Positions 1-8,555 of a DNA stretch of 64,000 nt are shown here, piece by piece; the first letter of the stretch is position 1, and each line of letters opens with the position of its first letter. The notes beneath the pieces are model-generated. The model ran no database searches. It saw only the letters and a list, made by a program, of their open reading frames with translations, and was not told where the DNA came from. Location of the stretch: positions 1,131,072,244 through 1,131,136,243 of the forward strand of contig OY856412.1 of NCBI GenBank assembly GCA_963693085.1, given 5' to 3'. The translations under genes were made by a program, and so were the position numbers. Source of the stretch: Alisma plantago-aquatica (taxonomy: Eukaryota; Streptophyta; Magnoliopsida; Alismatales; Alismataceae).

Positions 1-377
1 AGATGAAGAACACCGATTACATGTCGGCTGCTATGTGCAGCAAACGTGAGTAGGGTTAGTGCCTACACACTTGTATTTATACATTAGGGTAGAGTACATG
101 AGATACAAGAAGAGAAAACAAATAAAAATAACATTTTATAACAAAAATAGGTCAGCCGCCGGTTTACTGTTCCGCCGCTGTGCCGGTGTCGATACCATCG
201 ACTTGTGTCGATGGTATCGACGGAGTATTCTCTTGCGCCTGAACCAATCTCGATACTATCGACATGTGTGTCGATAGTATCGACCAAGATGCGGCTTGCT
301 CCATCATGAACCTGGACAGATCTCGATACCATCGACAGGATGTCGATGGTATCGACTTAGATACAGGTTGCTTCACA
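1..377 (-). repeat. Copia 3' LTR, truncated by window start
   Basis: Same sequence as 5013-5389. In element orientation it starts TGTGAAGC at 377, directly after the polypurine tract. It contains a probable TATA box (minus TATAAATA, plus 74-81) and three perfect hairpins upstream of it. The first 22 plus-strand bases (the U5 end) are outside the window. Confidence 0.95.
188..355. repeat. Three perfect hairpins in Copia U3 (copy in 3' LTR)
   Basis: Inverted repeats with 14-bp perfect arms: 189-202/207-220 (extends to 15 bp, loop ttgt), 250-263/270-283 (loop of 6) and 323-336/342-355 (loop of 5). Arms are TCGATACCATCGAC in the first and third; the second has TCGATACTATCGAC with the matching change in the other arm. 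All lie upstream of the TATA box in element orientation. The same trio is at 5200-5367. This looks like a selected binding site or structure. Confidence 0.9.
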
Positions 378-386
378 CTCCCCCTC
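378..386 (-). promoter_or_regulatory. Polypurine tract of Copia element
   Basis: Plus ctccccctc reads GAGGGGGAG on the minus strand, immediately before the 3' LTR. It is the expected RNase H-resistant primer for plus-strand DNA synthesis. The polyprotein stop codon (TGA, 385-387) overlaps it, so there is almost no 3' untranslated spacer. Confidence 0.9.
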
Positions 387-3300
387 AAGCTGGAGTGTAC
401 ACATTGTGAATACCCAGCTTGCCACATAAATTCTGGAATACTGCTGGACCCAAAGGCTTTGTTAAGATGTCAGCTAATTGATCCTCAGACTTGACATATG
501 GCGTCACAATATTGCCATTCTTTATCTGATGTCTGATGAAGTGACAGTCAACTTCTATATGCTTTGTACGTTCATGAAAGACAGGATTCCTGGCGATGTG
601 TATAGCAGATTGATTGTCACACTTGAGTATCATGGGAGATTGAATCAAAATCTTTAACTCGAATAGGATAGATTTGACCCATTGTAATTCACAGCATGCA
701 TGTGCCATAGCACGGTACTCAGCTTCAGTACTGGATCGCGCTACCACTTGTTGTTTCTTGCTTTTCCATGTGATCAAATGGTCACCAAGAAAGGTGCAGT
801 AACCAGAAGTAGATCGTCTATCAACTTGATTTCCAGCCCAATCTGCATCCGCATAACCTGTAAGAGACAAGGGTGATGAGGAACTCTTTGGTTTATAGTA
901 AGTGATCCCCTTCCCAGGAGCACTTTTCAGATATCTCAGAATCCTGCATACAGCTGTCCAATGCGACTGTCGTGGTGTGCACATATGTTGACTTACTACT
1001 CCAACAGCAAAAGAAATATCAGGTCTTGTGACAGTTAGGTAAATCAACTTCCCAACTATTCTCCTGTAATGACCTGGATCTGAATATTCAGTATCATCGT
1101 CTACCTCCTTGATGTGATAATCCATAGGAGTGGATACGGGCTTAGAATCAGTCATACCCGTTTCCTGTAGCAAGTCAAGAACATATTTCCTCTGGGAGAG
1201 ATTTATACCTGCATGGGATCTAAGAACCTCAATCCCTAGAAAGTATCTCAGCTTCCCCAGGTCCTTCGTGTGAAAGTGATGTTGTAGTCCTTCCTTCACA
1301 CGTGAGATGCCTGTAGAATCGCTGCCAGTAATCACAATATCATCAACATAGACAGCAATAATGATGGATCCACCAGAAGAATTTGAATAAAATAGAGAGT
1401 GATCAGTCATGGAACGAGAGAAGCCCATCTGTAACACAACAACACTGAACTTGTCAAACCAAGCTCGAGGAGATTGCTTTAACCCATAGATAGCCTTCTT
1501 CAATCTGCAAACTTTCTGACACTCCCCCTGAGCAACAAAACCGGGTGGTTGCTCCATGTACACCTCTTCCTGAAGATCTCCATGAAGAAAGGCGTTCTTG
1601 ACATCCAGCTGGAAAAGAGGCCAATCAAAGGTAGTAGCTAGAGATATAAGGATCCGCACAGAATTGAGACGAGCAACTGGAGAGAAGGTCTCAAAGAAGT
1701 CCACTCCATATGTCTGTGTGTAGCCTTTAGCTACCAATCTGGCCTTCAACCGCTCAATCGAACCATCAGGGTTGTGTTTGACGGTAAAGACCCATCTACA
1801 ACCCACAACTTTCTTGCCCGCAGGTAAAGTAACAAGATCCCATGTGCCATTGTCAATCAAAGCAGAGATTTCCACCTGCATTGCCTGCTGCCAGCCACTG
1901 TCCTTCAGAGCCTCTAAGTGGTTTCGTGGTATCTTAATGGAGTCCATCCCAACAGCAAATGCACGAGCCTGTGTAGATAAGTGTGACAAACAACAGACAT
2001 TCGATATGGGATGTCGAATAGTACATGAACGTATACCTTTTCGGACAGCAATAGGAAGATCAAGGTCAGAAGCTTCTGCAGGAATCTCTGGAGTAGAAGA
2101 TGACGAAGAAGGCTCATGGACTTGTGCCGCTACCTCATCTGGATCCTGTCTACCGCGCCTGTGATAAACCTGGATATAGGGTTGAATGGTAGGTGGATCA
2201 TGCGGTAAGTCCTCAACAATGATAGGTGGCACTCCCTCACTTTGAATTACGGGTGGCACTCCCTCACTCAATTGCTCCCCCTTGCTCATAGTATGTGCAA
2301 AATATGGACTGGTTTCATGAAAGGTGACATCCTTAGAAACAAACATACGACGCAAACTCGGGCAATAACACTTGTAACCTTTACTCGTACTAGAGTAACC
2401 AAGAAACAAGGTTTTCAAGGACCTAGGAGAGAGTTTGTCTTGTTTGGGATCAAAGTTATGAACGAAGGATGTACAACCAAAAACTCGAAGCGGAACATGA
2501 AACGGTTGATCCATAGGGCGTAAGACAGAAAAGGGAGTGCGCCCATGCAAAACAGAAGAGGGCTGCCGATTAATCAAAAAACAGGCAGTGAGAAGAGCCT
2601 CAGACCAGAAACGTTTAGGCACATTGGATTCAAACATGATAGACCTAGTGATATCCAAGAGATGGCGATTCTTTCGCTCAGCAACACCATTCTGCATAGG
2701 AGTGTGAGGACAAGAGGTTTGATGAATCATACCAACTGAACTGCAAAACTCATGCATTGCTTTCTGAACGTACTCAAGGGCATTATCAGATTGAAAATTT
2801 TTAATATTGCAGTGAAATTGAACTTGAATTTGTTTATGAAAATGTTTGATAATGGAAAGCACAGATTCACGACTTTTTAAAAGATAAATCCATGTCATGC
2901 GAGAGTAATCATCCACAAAAGAAATGAAATAGCTAAAACCATTATAACTCTGGTTTTTAACAGGACCCCATACATCACTGTGGACTAACTCAAACGGACT
3001 AGAAGCCCGATTATTGACACGAACAGGATAAGACAACCGATGGTGTTTGCCCAACTGACAGGACTGACACTCTAATGAGGACACATGAGCTAGATCGGGT
3101 TCCAATTTCTTCAAGCTTTCTAAGGAAGGATGGCCATATCTGCAATGCCACAACAAGGGGGAACTACTCAGCATGGCGGAGGAAACTGGAGCAGGAGGTG
3201 GATGGCGAGGTAGATAATCACCAGGAAAGAGGTAGAGATCACCTTTCCTAGGCCCCCCACCAATCATCTTCAAACTCTTGAGATCCTGTAAAACAAAACA

Positions 3301-4560
3301 AGATGGCCCGAAAGTTACTGTGCAGTTCATAGTGTCAATCAACTTGGCAACAGAAAGCAAATTGAATGGAAAATCAGGTACAAAATGGACAGATTTCAAA
3401 TCAATATCTGGTGTAAGGGACACAGAACCACTAGCTACCACCTTCCTCACAGAACCATCTGCCAAGGTAACAGAGGGGTGAGGAATATATGAGTCAAGTG
3501 TGCGGAGCAATCGCCTCATACCAGTCATGTGGGAGGCACCAGAGTCGACCACCCAGGGAGTTGCGGATCCGGAAGCCATAAAAGAGGTAGCCTGATTACC
3601 CGCTGTAGATGCAAGATGTGCTGTAGAAGCAGATGAAGCGCCCATATTCAAATGTTGAGTGGCCTGAATGAATCTGTCATATTCCTCCTGAGTAAGGGTG
3701 ATGCCAGAGGAACTCGAGCTCGCAGTAGTAGAATCTGAAGTAGCACAATTGGCAGCTCCAACAGGTGGGGCTGCAGGTCTCCCATGTTTCTTCCAGCATT
3801 TCTCGACAGAGTGCCCGGGTTTGTCACAAAAAGTACATCTAGGGCGAGTCCCACGTCCTCTGCCCAAGCCAGGTCTGTCAGATGAAGTAGGTGCAGGTCG
3901 TCCTCCGCGAACTGCTGCAGCAATAGAGGCATGAGAATCTCCAGAAGGAACAATAGGAGGAGGACTAATGGACTCAAAGGTGGACTGTTGAATCCTAGAG
4001 AAGGCTTCTGCAAGGCTCGGTAATTTATCAGATGCAAGTATCACACTTCTTGCTGAACCAAATGAGGAGCTAAGGCCAGATAGAAATTTGGCAGTGACAA
4101 GATCATCTCTATCCTTAATCTGCTCAGCAACCTTCACTGGATGATAGTAGCTCAACTCCTGAGAGATAGCTTGAATCACACCGAAATACTCTTCAAGTGA
4201 TCTATCACCTTGTTTTTCCGCAAACAGACGATCATAGATCATAAACTGGCGAAGAGCATTCTTCTCTTGAGCATAGTGTTGCTTGACGGCATCCCAAATC
4301 TCCTTAGCGGTGGAGTAGAACATGAACCTAGAAGCAATAGACGGTTCCATGCTACCCCATAACCAAGTCTTCACTAGGCTGTCAAGACGTTTCCACTCGG
4401 CATAGTCTTGGTCAGTGCTAGTGAGAGGTGCAGAATCAACAAACTTTACTCGATCGCGCGATTCCAAGACAGTATGAACCGCATTCATCCATAGCAAAAA
4501 AATCTTCCCATTAAGCTTGATAGGAATAGGCGAGACCTCATAATAGGTCTTGTTCTCCAT
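385..4560 (-). CDS. Copia gag-pol polyprotein, intact
   Basis: Single open frame of 1391 residues encoding the whole retrotransposition machinery. Order: Gag (about 1-240); CCHC zinc knuckle CTFCDKPGHSVEKC at 242-255; aspartic protease with DSGAS at about 339; pre-integrase His/Cys domain from about 470 (HCRYGHPSL); integrase core from about 525 (HSDVWGP, then SDNALEY near 591 and Glu near 628, fitting D,D35E); reverse transcriptase about 905-1150 with YVDD at 1070-1073; RNase H about 1240-1380 with YADADWAG and STEAEYRAM. PR-IN-RT-RH order is diagnostic of Copia. The start ATG at 4558-4560 lies about 420 nt downstream of the PBS; length and domain set are complete. A short internal duplication (EGVPP twice, about 765-780) lies in the linker after integrase. 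The lineage (Ale/Retrofit-like or another) is uncertain. Confidence 0.95.
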   Translation of the reverse strand: MENKTYYEVSPIPIKLNGKIFLLWMNAVHTVLESRDRVKFVDSAPLTSTDQDYAEWKRLDSLVKTWLWGSMEPSIASRFMFYSTAKEIWDAVKQHYAQEKNALRQFMIYDRLFAEKQGDRSLEEYFGVIQAISQELSYYHPVKVAEQIKDRDDLVTAKFLSGLSSSFGSARSVILASDKLPSLAEAFSRIQQSTFESISPPPIVPSGDSHASIAAAVRGGRPAPTSSDRPGLGRGRGTRPRCTFCDKPGHSVEKCWKKHGRPAAPPVGAANCATSDSTTASSSSSGITLTQEEYDRFIQATQHLNMGASSASTAHLASTAGNQATSFMASGSATPWVVDSGASHMTGMRRLLRTLDSYIPHPSVTLADGSVRKVVASGSVSLTPDIDLKSVHFVPDFPFNLLSVAKLIDTMNCTVTFGPSCFVLQDLKSLKMIGGGPRKGDLYLFPGDYLPRHPPPAPVSSAMLSSSPLLWHCRYGHPSLESLKKLEPDLAHVSSLECQSCQLGKHHRLSYPVRVNNRASSPFELVHSDVWGPVKNQSYNGFSYFISFVDDYSRMTWIYLLKSRESVLSIIKHFHKQIQVQFHCNIKNFQSDNALEYVQKAMHEFCSSVGMIHQTSCPHTPMQNGVAERKNRHLLDITRSIMFESNVPKRFWSEALLTACFLINRQPSSVLHGRTPFSVLRPMDQPFHVPLRVFGCTSFVHNFDPKQDKLSPRSLKTLFLGYSSTSKGYKCYCPSLRRMFVSKDVTFHETSPYFAHTMSKGEQLSEGVPPVIQSEGVPPIIVEDLPHDPPTIQPYIQVYHRRGRQDPDEVAAQVHEPSSSSSTPEIPAEASDLDLPIAVRKGIRSCTIRHPISNVCCLSHLSTQARAFAVGMDSIKIPRNHLEALKDSGWQQAMQVEISALIDNGTWDLVTLPAGKKVVGCRWVFTVKHNPDGSIERLKARLVAKGYTQTYGVDFFETFSPVARLNSVRILISLATTFDWPLFQLDVKNAFLHGDLQEEVYMEQPPGFVAQGECQKVCRLKKAIYGLKQSPRAWFDKFSVVVLQMGFSRSMTDHSLFYSNSSGGSIIIAVYVDDIVITGSDSTGISRVKEGLQHHFHTKDLGKLRYFLGIEVLRSHAGINLSQRKYVLDLLQETGMTDSKPVSTPMDYHIKEVDDDTEYSDPGHYRRIVGKLIYLTVTRPDISFAVGVVSQHMCTPRQSHWTAVCRILRYLKSAPGKGITYYKPKSSSSPLSLTGYADADWAGNQVDRRSTSGYCTFLGDHLITWKSKKQQVVARSSTEAEYRAMAHACCELQWVKSILFELKILIQSPMILKCDNQSAIHIARNPVFHERTKHIEVDCHFIRHQIKNGNIVTPYVKSEDQLADILTKPLGPAVFQNLCGKLGIHNVYTPA

Positions 4561-4978
4561 GATGCAGCTGGGATATGTGTGACGGGGTGATACACGTCAC
4601 AAAAAAAAATTGAGTGGACGGATAGATACGCGTCCCGTGACGGAGAGATACACGTCACAACTGAACAAGATAGAGGATGCGTTACTGACGCATCAACAAC
4701 CTTCAAGAGAGAGGTTCCTAATCACACATGAAGGAGATGTGATTAGGAAGACACTTTGGAAGAGACGAGACCTCCGGTTTGGGCTTTAGGTGGCCGTTTG
4801 ATCAACCGGAGATCTTCAAACCGGAGAACAACAGCTCTACCGGTTGCTGCGGCTGCGGCTTGTGGAGAAGAAGTTGCTGCGGTGTCGCCTTGTGGAGAGA
4901 AGGTGTGGCGGCGCCCTGTGGAGAAGAAGAAGGGTAGGCGGCGCTTGGAGAAGAGGCGATGGACCGGTCGAAGTTACA
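4561..4978 (-). other. Copia untranslated leader
   Basis: Leader RNA between PBS and Gag start, with no convincing frame of its own. It holds a direct repeat (4579-4600 and 4637-4658), each unit reading gtgacgg...acgtcac, so each can form a short hairpin. It also has a GC-rich gcggc/gtggagaag tract at about 4850-4960. The repeats could be packaging or dimerisation structures, but this is inference. Confidence 0.6.
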
Positions 4979-4990
4979 GCTCTGATACCA
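4979..4990 (-). promoter_or_regulatory. Primer-binding site for initiator Met-tRNA
   Basis: Plus gctctgatacca is TGGTATCAGAGC on the minus strand, directly adjacent to the 5' LTR. This is the standard plant LTR-retrotransposon PBS complementary to the 3' end of the initiator methionine tRNA. Confidence 0.95.
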
Positions 4991-5085
4991 TGTTGAGAGT
5001 GACGGAGGAAGAAGATGAAGAACACCGATTACATGTCGGCTGCTATGTGCAGCAAACGTGAGTAGGGTTAGTGCCTACACACTTG

Positions 5086-5093
5086 TATTTATA
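5086..5093 (-). promoter_or_regulatory. Probable TATA box of Copia 5' LTR
   Basis: Plus strand tatttata reads TATAAATA on the coding (minus) strand, followed by AAG. It lies within the LTR about 95 bp from the PBS-proximal end. The equivalent in the 3' LTR is at 74-81. Inferred from sequence only. Confidence 0.6.
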
Positions 5094-5199
5094 CATTAGG
5101 GTAGAGTACATGAGATACAAGAAGAGAAAACAAATAAAAATAACATTTTATAACAAAAATAGGTCAGCCGCCGGTTTACTGTTCCGCCGCTGTGCCGGT

Positions 5200-5367
5200 G
5201 TCGATACCATCGACTTGTGTCGATGGTATCGACGGAGTATTCTCTTGCGCCTGAACCAATCTCGATACTATCGACATGTGTGTCGATAGTATCGACCAAG
5301 ATGCGGCTTGCTCCATCATGAACCTGGACAGATCTCGATACCATCGACAGGATGTCGATGGTATCGA
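5200..5367. repeat. Three perfect hairpins in Copia U3 (copy in 5' LTR)
   Basis: Counterpart of the 188-355 hairpins in the promoter-bearing 5' LTR, at offset 5012. Because this LTR drives transcription of the element, the hairpins would sit roughly 110-275 bp upstream of the TATA-like box at 5086-5093, in the usual position of LTR enhancers. Confidence 0.9.
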
Positions 5368-5389
5368 CTTAGATACAGGTTGCTTCACA

Positions 5390-5459
5390 GTCTTGATATG
5401 CAAACACACTCGAGTGTATTCGTGCGATCTGTACACTCGAGTGTATTCTAGCCCGACTC

Positions 5460-5514
<55 letters not shown>

Positions 5515-5524
5515 ATGGCCGTTC
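5390..5524. repeat. Short palindromic direct repeat and AT/GT microsatellite
   Basis: Just outside the Copia LTR, the 16-bp unit acactcgagtgtattc occurs at 5406-5421 and 5433-5448; each begins with the perfect palindrome ACACTCGAGTGT. A dinucleotide run follows at about 5459-5511: (AT)n then (GT)n. No coding potential seen. The palindromes may be a remnant of the older element into which Copia inserted. Confidence 0.85.
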
Positions 5525-5528
5525 ATTC

Positions 5529-5843
5529 GCTACCCGCGCGGGTAACCTGGATTTCACTACCCGTGCATCCAGAAAAGTAACTATTTTGTCAGAAAAGTAA
5601 CTCTTCAGACAAAAGAGTAACAATGTTGTCAAAAAAGTAACTATTTTGCTAAAAAGGTAAAACTGGGCAGAATATACAGTAAAAATTCTGTAACAAATAT
5701 GTAATTGTACATTCATTACAATTGTAACTACTATGCATGTGATGTAACAATTTGGAAGGTAATGTAACCATATACATGTGTAAAGTAAAAAATTGCTGAA
5801 AAAGTAAGTAATTTTAGAGCGGGTAGCTGCCCGCGTGGGTATT
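5529..5843. mobile_element. Possible small transposon with GC-rich inverted ends
   Basis: An AT-rich block bounded by ctacccgcgcgggta on the left (about 5529-5544) and gcgggtagctgcccgcgtgggta on the right (about 5819-5841). Inside, a degenerate unit of the form aaaagtaactattttgtca repeats about four to five times at 5571-5665, with more scattered gtaac words. The GC-rich, self-complementary ends on an AT-rich body suggest a MITE-like or foldback element. I found no clean target duplication, so the class is unknown. Confidence 0.4.
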
Positions 5844-6016
5844 AAAGATAATCCTTATATATATACACCTTGGTCTATATTACTCTATTACCCACTTTCA
5901 TATTACTATAAAACATATTGTATAATGTTTACTGCTAGATGCACCACAATGATATTATAAAGTTGTATAAAAATCAATTTTACACTATTACTGCTATGAG
6001 CCATTTTGTTTCTCTT
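5844..6016. other. Unannotated AT-rich spacer
   Basis: AT-rich sequence between the possible small transposon and the hAT-like element. I see no gene, repeat or motif in it. Confidence 0.7.
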
Positions 6017-6215
6017 CATGATGGCTAAGTTGTCAAGGCGGCTAGGTGGTGGATCTCAACCAGGGGGCGCCTAGGCTTTTCTGGGCGTTTTTATTTTTTG
6101 CTTATTTTTCAGTCACATCTTAATATTTTGTAGATATGATACTACATTCAGTTCTGTAACTATTTGTCCATTAATGTAGTTATAAGCCTGATTTCGATTG
6201 ATAACTATCGGAGGA

Positions 6216-6521
6216 TCAGGGGGAAGATAATTAAGAGAAGAAAGAAAAAGGAAACAACAGGAGGAAGAATGTAGGATTTTCAGGAGAAAAAAGACTGCAT
6301 GTTAGAAGTTGTGCAGGAAGGAGTTAGAAAAAGAAACACAACAGTAGTAGGAATAGGAGGAGACATGATCAGGGGGAAGATAATTAAGAGGAAAGAAAAA
6401 GGAAATAACAGGAGGAAGAATGTAGGATTTTCAGGAGAAAAAAGACTGTATGTTAGAAGTTGTGCAGGAAGGAGTTAGAAAGAGAAACACAACAGTAGTA
6501 GGAATAGGAGGAGACATGAAG
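6216..6521. repeat. 153-bp purine-rich tandem repeat inside hAT-like element
   Basis: Two near-identical units start tcagggggaagataattaag at 6216 and 6369 (period 153). A diverged third copy starts at 6722, preceded by the same gttgataacta lead-in that precedes the first unit. The top strand is strongly A/G-biased. Reading frames through it look incidental. Confidence 0.85.
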
Positions 6522-7065
6522 GAGGAGGAAGTTAGGAAAATATAATCAACAGAAGTAGTAGCAGGAGCTGTGGGAGGAGGAACTGTAGGGGGAGGAGGAA
6601 GAGGTTCGGAAGAATAAATGGAAACATGCAAATAAACAGTAGCTGTAAGAACAGATTTATGAGGAAGAAGTCAAGAAAAGAAGAAACAAAGAGGAGATTT
6701 GAGTTGATAACTATAGGGGTATCAGGGGGAAGAGAATTAAGAGGAGAAAGAAAAAGGAAATAACAATAGGTGGAAGATAAGTAGGAATTTTAGGAGAAAG
6801 AAGATTGTATGGTATAAGTTGTGCAAGGAGTCTAAAAAGAGAAACACAACAACAGTAGGAGTAGGAGGAGAGGAAGTTTAGCAAAAAATAATTAACAGAA
6901 GTAGCAAAAGGAGCTATGGGAGGAGGAACTGTAGGAGAAGAAAGAAGTGGTCTGTAAGAATAAACAAAAAAAAGTAGGAAACAGTAGATGTGGGAGGAGA
7001 TTTATGAGGAAGAAGTCAGAAAAAGAAGAAGAAAAATGTAAAAAGTTTCAGTAGATGTGGGAGCA

Positions 7066-7816
7066 AGGTTGAAAAATGCGTGAGGCGTAACGAGGCATTT
7101 TTGTTTCAGTGAGGCGAGGCGTAAGCCTCAAAATATGTATGAGGCGGTCATAAAAAATAAATTTATACATGTATTTACATATATATATATATTTATATCT
7201 TATGTGTATGTGTATATAACAAAATATGTATATACAAGCACAACAATATGAAATAGTAATTATTTCTGAAACTTAATAATAATAATGGAGACTATAGACC
7301 CACCAGAATAACAAAATAAATATGTAAAAAATAACAAGATATCAATTATTTATACTACTAGAATAAAAGATTGCAATAGATAAACTAAATTTCAAATTAA
7401 TAGGAACGAGGAACCAAAATTAGTTAACAATGATATGAAATTCACCGACATAGTGAATAAGGTAGCAAACAAAGAGAAATTTAACAATTAAGATTGAAAG
7501 ATGTCACTCAGAAAATTATGATTAAGTGTTTATTAATGAAAAATAACAAACAACTACAAGAACTTTGATTTTTTTGAAAAAAGTATTTTTAATAAACTTA
7601 GGAAGTAGACAATTTGGTGGTTAACATAAGACATCATCATTCAGAATTGAGGCGTGAGCCTCAACAAAGCCTCAGTGCTTTGAGGCGGGCCTCAGACATT
7701 GTGAGGCGTAAGCCTCGGTCCTAGACACTGAGGCGTAAGCCTCGAGGCGCATTTGGGATAGCCTCGCCAAGAGGCGTAAGCCTCGAGAGCCTCAAGGCGG
7801 GTTTTTTATTACCATG
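7066..7816. mobile_element. Mutator-like non-autonomous element with GAGGC palindromes
   Basis: Flanked by a 10-bp direct repeat TGTGGGAGCA at 7056-7065 and 7817-7826, consistent with the 8-11 bp duplications of Mutator-like elements. Ends are weakly inverted (left aggttgaaaaatgcg; right, complemented, begins catggtaataaaaaa). Both subterminal zones carry multiple GAGGCGTAAGCCTC words (7079-7146 and 7649-7801), which can pair as GAGGC/GCCTC stems. The middle is AT-rich and non-coding. It interrupts the purine-rich body of the hAT-like element, so it is younger. Confidence 0.6.
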
Positions 7817-8460
7817 TGTGGGAGCAGGAGACATAGTATAAGTCTGAAATAAGATGCATGCACATGACAGGAGGGGAAATGGTAGCATGAATAAGTTACT
7901 AAAAATTAAGACAAAGCAACAGTAGGATTTAGGAATAGGAAATGCAAGAGAAAACATAAAAAAAAGAAAAGAAAAAGAAGCAAGAATATGAGACATTGAA
8001 GAAAGTTATTTTTTTTAAACAAACAACATAATGATGACTTACATGTGTGCCGCAGTTGCAGCAGGAGCGCCTAGGCTGCCCGCCTTGACTGCCCAGCCAC
8101 CTAGAACGCCTAGTCCACCCCCAACTCAGCTATGGTCCCTGGGCGCCTAGATTTGGAAGACCTATGGAGTGCCTAGGACGCCTAGACGCCCACCTTGATA
8201 ACTATGCATGATGGTTGAGATATTTGATGCTCCTCGCACAATCTTTTTTGGCTACAAAAATTGTAGATGTTTAGCTTTCTGATTTCTATATGAATTTTGT
8301 TTACTTATTACTTCCACAATTCCTTTCATATGTAATGATTTTGTTGCTTTCTTCATATAATAGTAGTTCATTGCTTGCAAATTATAGTGTACATTCATAT
8401 ATGTAGGGATGATTTTAGTTCATAAATTGAACATGTATCCATTAAAATAATATATATAAC

Positions 8461-8538
8461 AAAACGCCTGGAAACGCTTGGGCCTCCGCCGGGGCGTCCC
8501 TAGGCAATGCCTGGTTGCCTAGCCGCCTATCCAACTTA
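8461..8538. repeat. GC-rich CCTAGGC-word fragment
   Basis: A short island of cgcctgg, cctaggcaatgcctgg and gcctagccgcc resembling one end of the hAT-like element at 6025-8206. I see no partner end nearby, so it is probably a relic end of a relative. Sequence 8215-8460 next to it is plain AT-rich DNA. Confidence 0.5.
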
Positions 8539-8555
8539 AAGCAGATCCATAATCC

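Larger units (their letters stand above)
1..5389 (-). mobile_element. Young Ty1/Copia LTR retrotransposon, nearly complete
   Basis: Minus-strand element: 5' LTR at 4991-5389, PBS at 4979-4990, leader, one gag-pol frame at 4560-385, polypurine tract at 378-386, and 3' LTR at 1-377, which lacks its first 22 plus-strand bases at the window edge. The LTRs read TG...CA in element orientation. The two LTR copies (offset 5012) look identical throughout the shared 377 bp, and the polyprotein frame has no stop or frameshift. Copies that are identical at insertion diverge with age, so this should be a recent insertion. The target duplication cannot be checked because the left flank lies outside the window; the right flank begins gtctt. 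Confidence 0.95.
4991..5389 (-). repeat. Copia 5' LTR, 399 bp
   Basis: Complete LTR. On the plus strand it runs from tgttgagagtg to ggttgcttcaca, so in element orientation it is TG...CA. Its plus-left end abuts the PBS. The TATA-like box is at 5086-5093 (minus strand), placing U3 at about 5094-5389 and R-U5 at about 4991-5060. The hairpins in U3 are at 5200-5233, 5262-5295 and 5335-5367. Confidence 0.95.
6025..8206. mobile_element. hAT-like non-autonomous DNA transposon, 2.18 kb
   Basis: Flanked by an exact 8-bp direct repeat CATGATGG at 6017-6024 and 8207-8214, the target-duplication length of the hAT superfamily. Ends are imperfect terminal inverted repeats: the left begins ctaagttgtcaaggcgg and the reverse complement of the right begins catagttatcaaggtgg, 13 of 17 matching. 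Subterminal regions (6036-6090, 8060-8195) are dense in ggcgcctaggc-type words, the sort of clustered motif hAT transposases bind. The body is purine-rich tandem repeat without coding capacity. A second transposon sits inside at 7066-7816. No transposase is encoded, so it would need an autonomous partner. Confidence 0.75.

Noticed and set aside
1772..2739. Plus-strand frames across the Copia polyprotein
   Set aside because: Antisense shadows of the intact gag-pol frame; no recognisable protein.
5176..5545. Frames through the Copia LTR and GT microsatellite giving Thr-His and Val-Cys runs
   Set aside because: Dinucleotide repeat translated; no protein features.
6431..6631. Pro/Ser/Thr-rich 66-residue frame in the hAT-like element
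   Set aside because: It is the complement of a purine-rich tandem repeat, so its composition is forced by the repeat.
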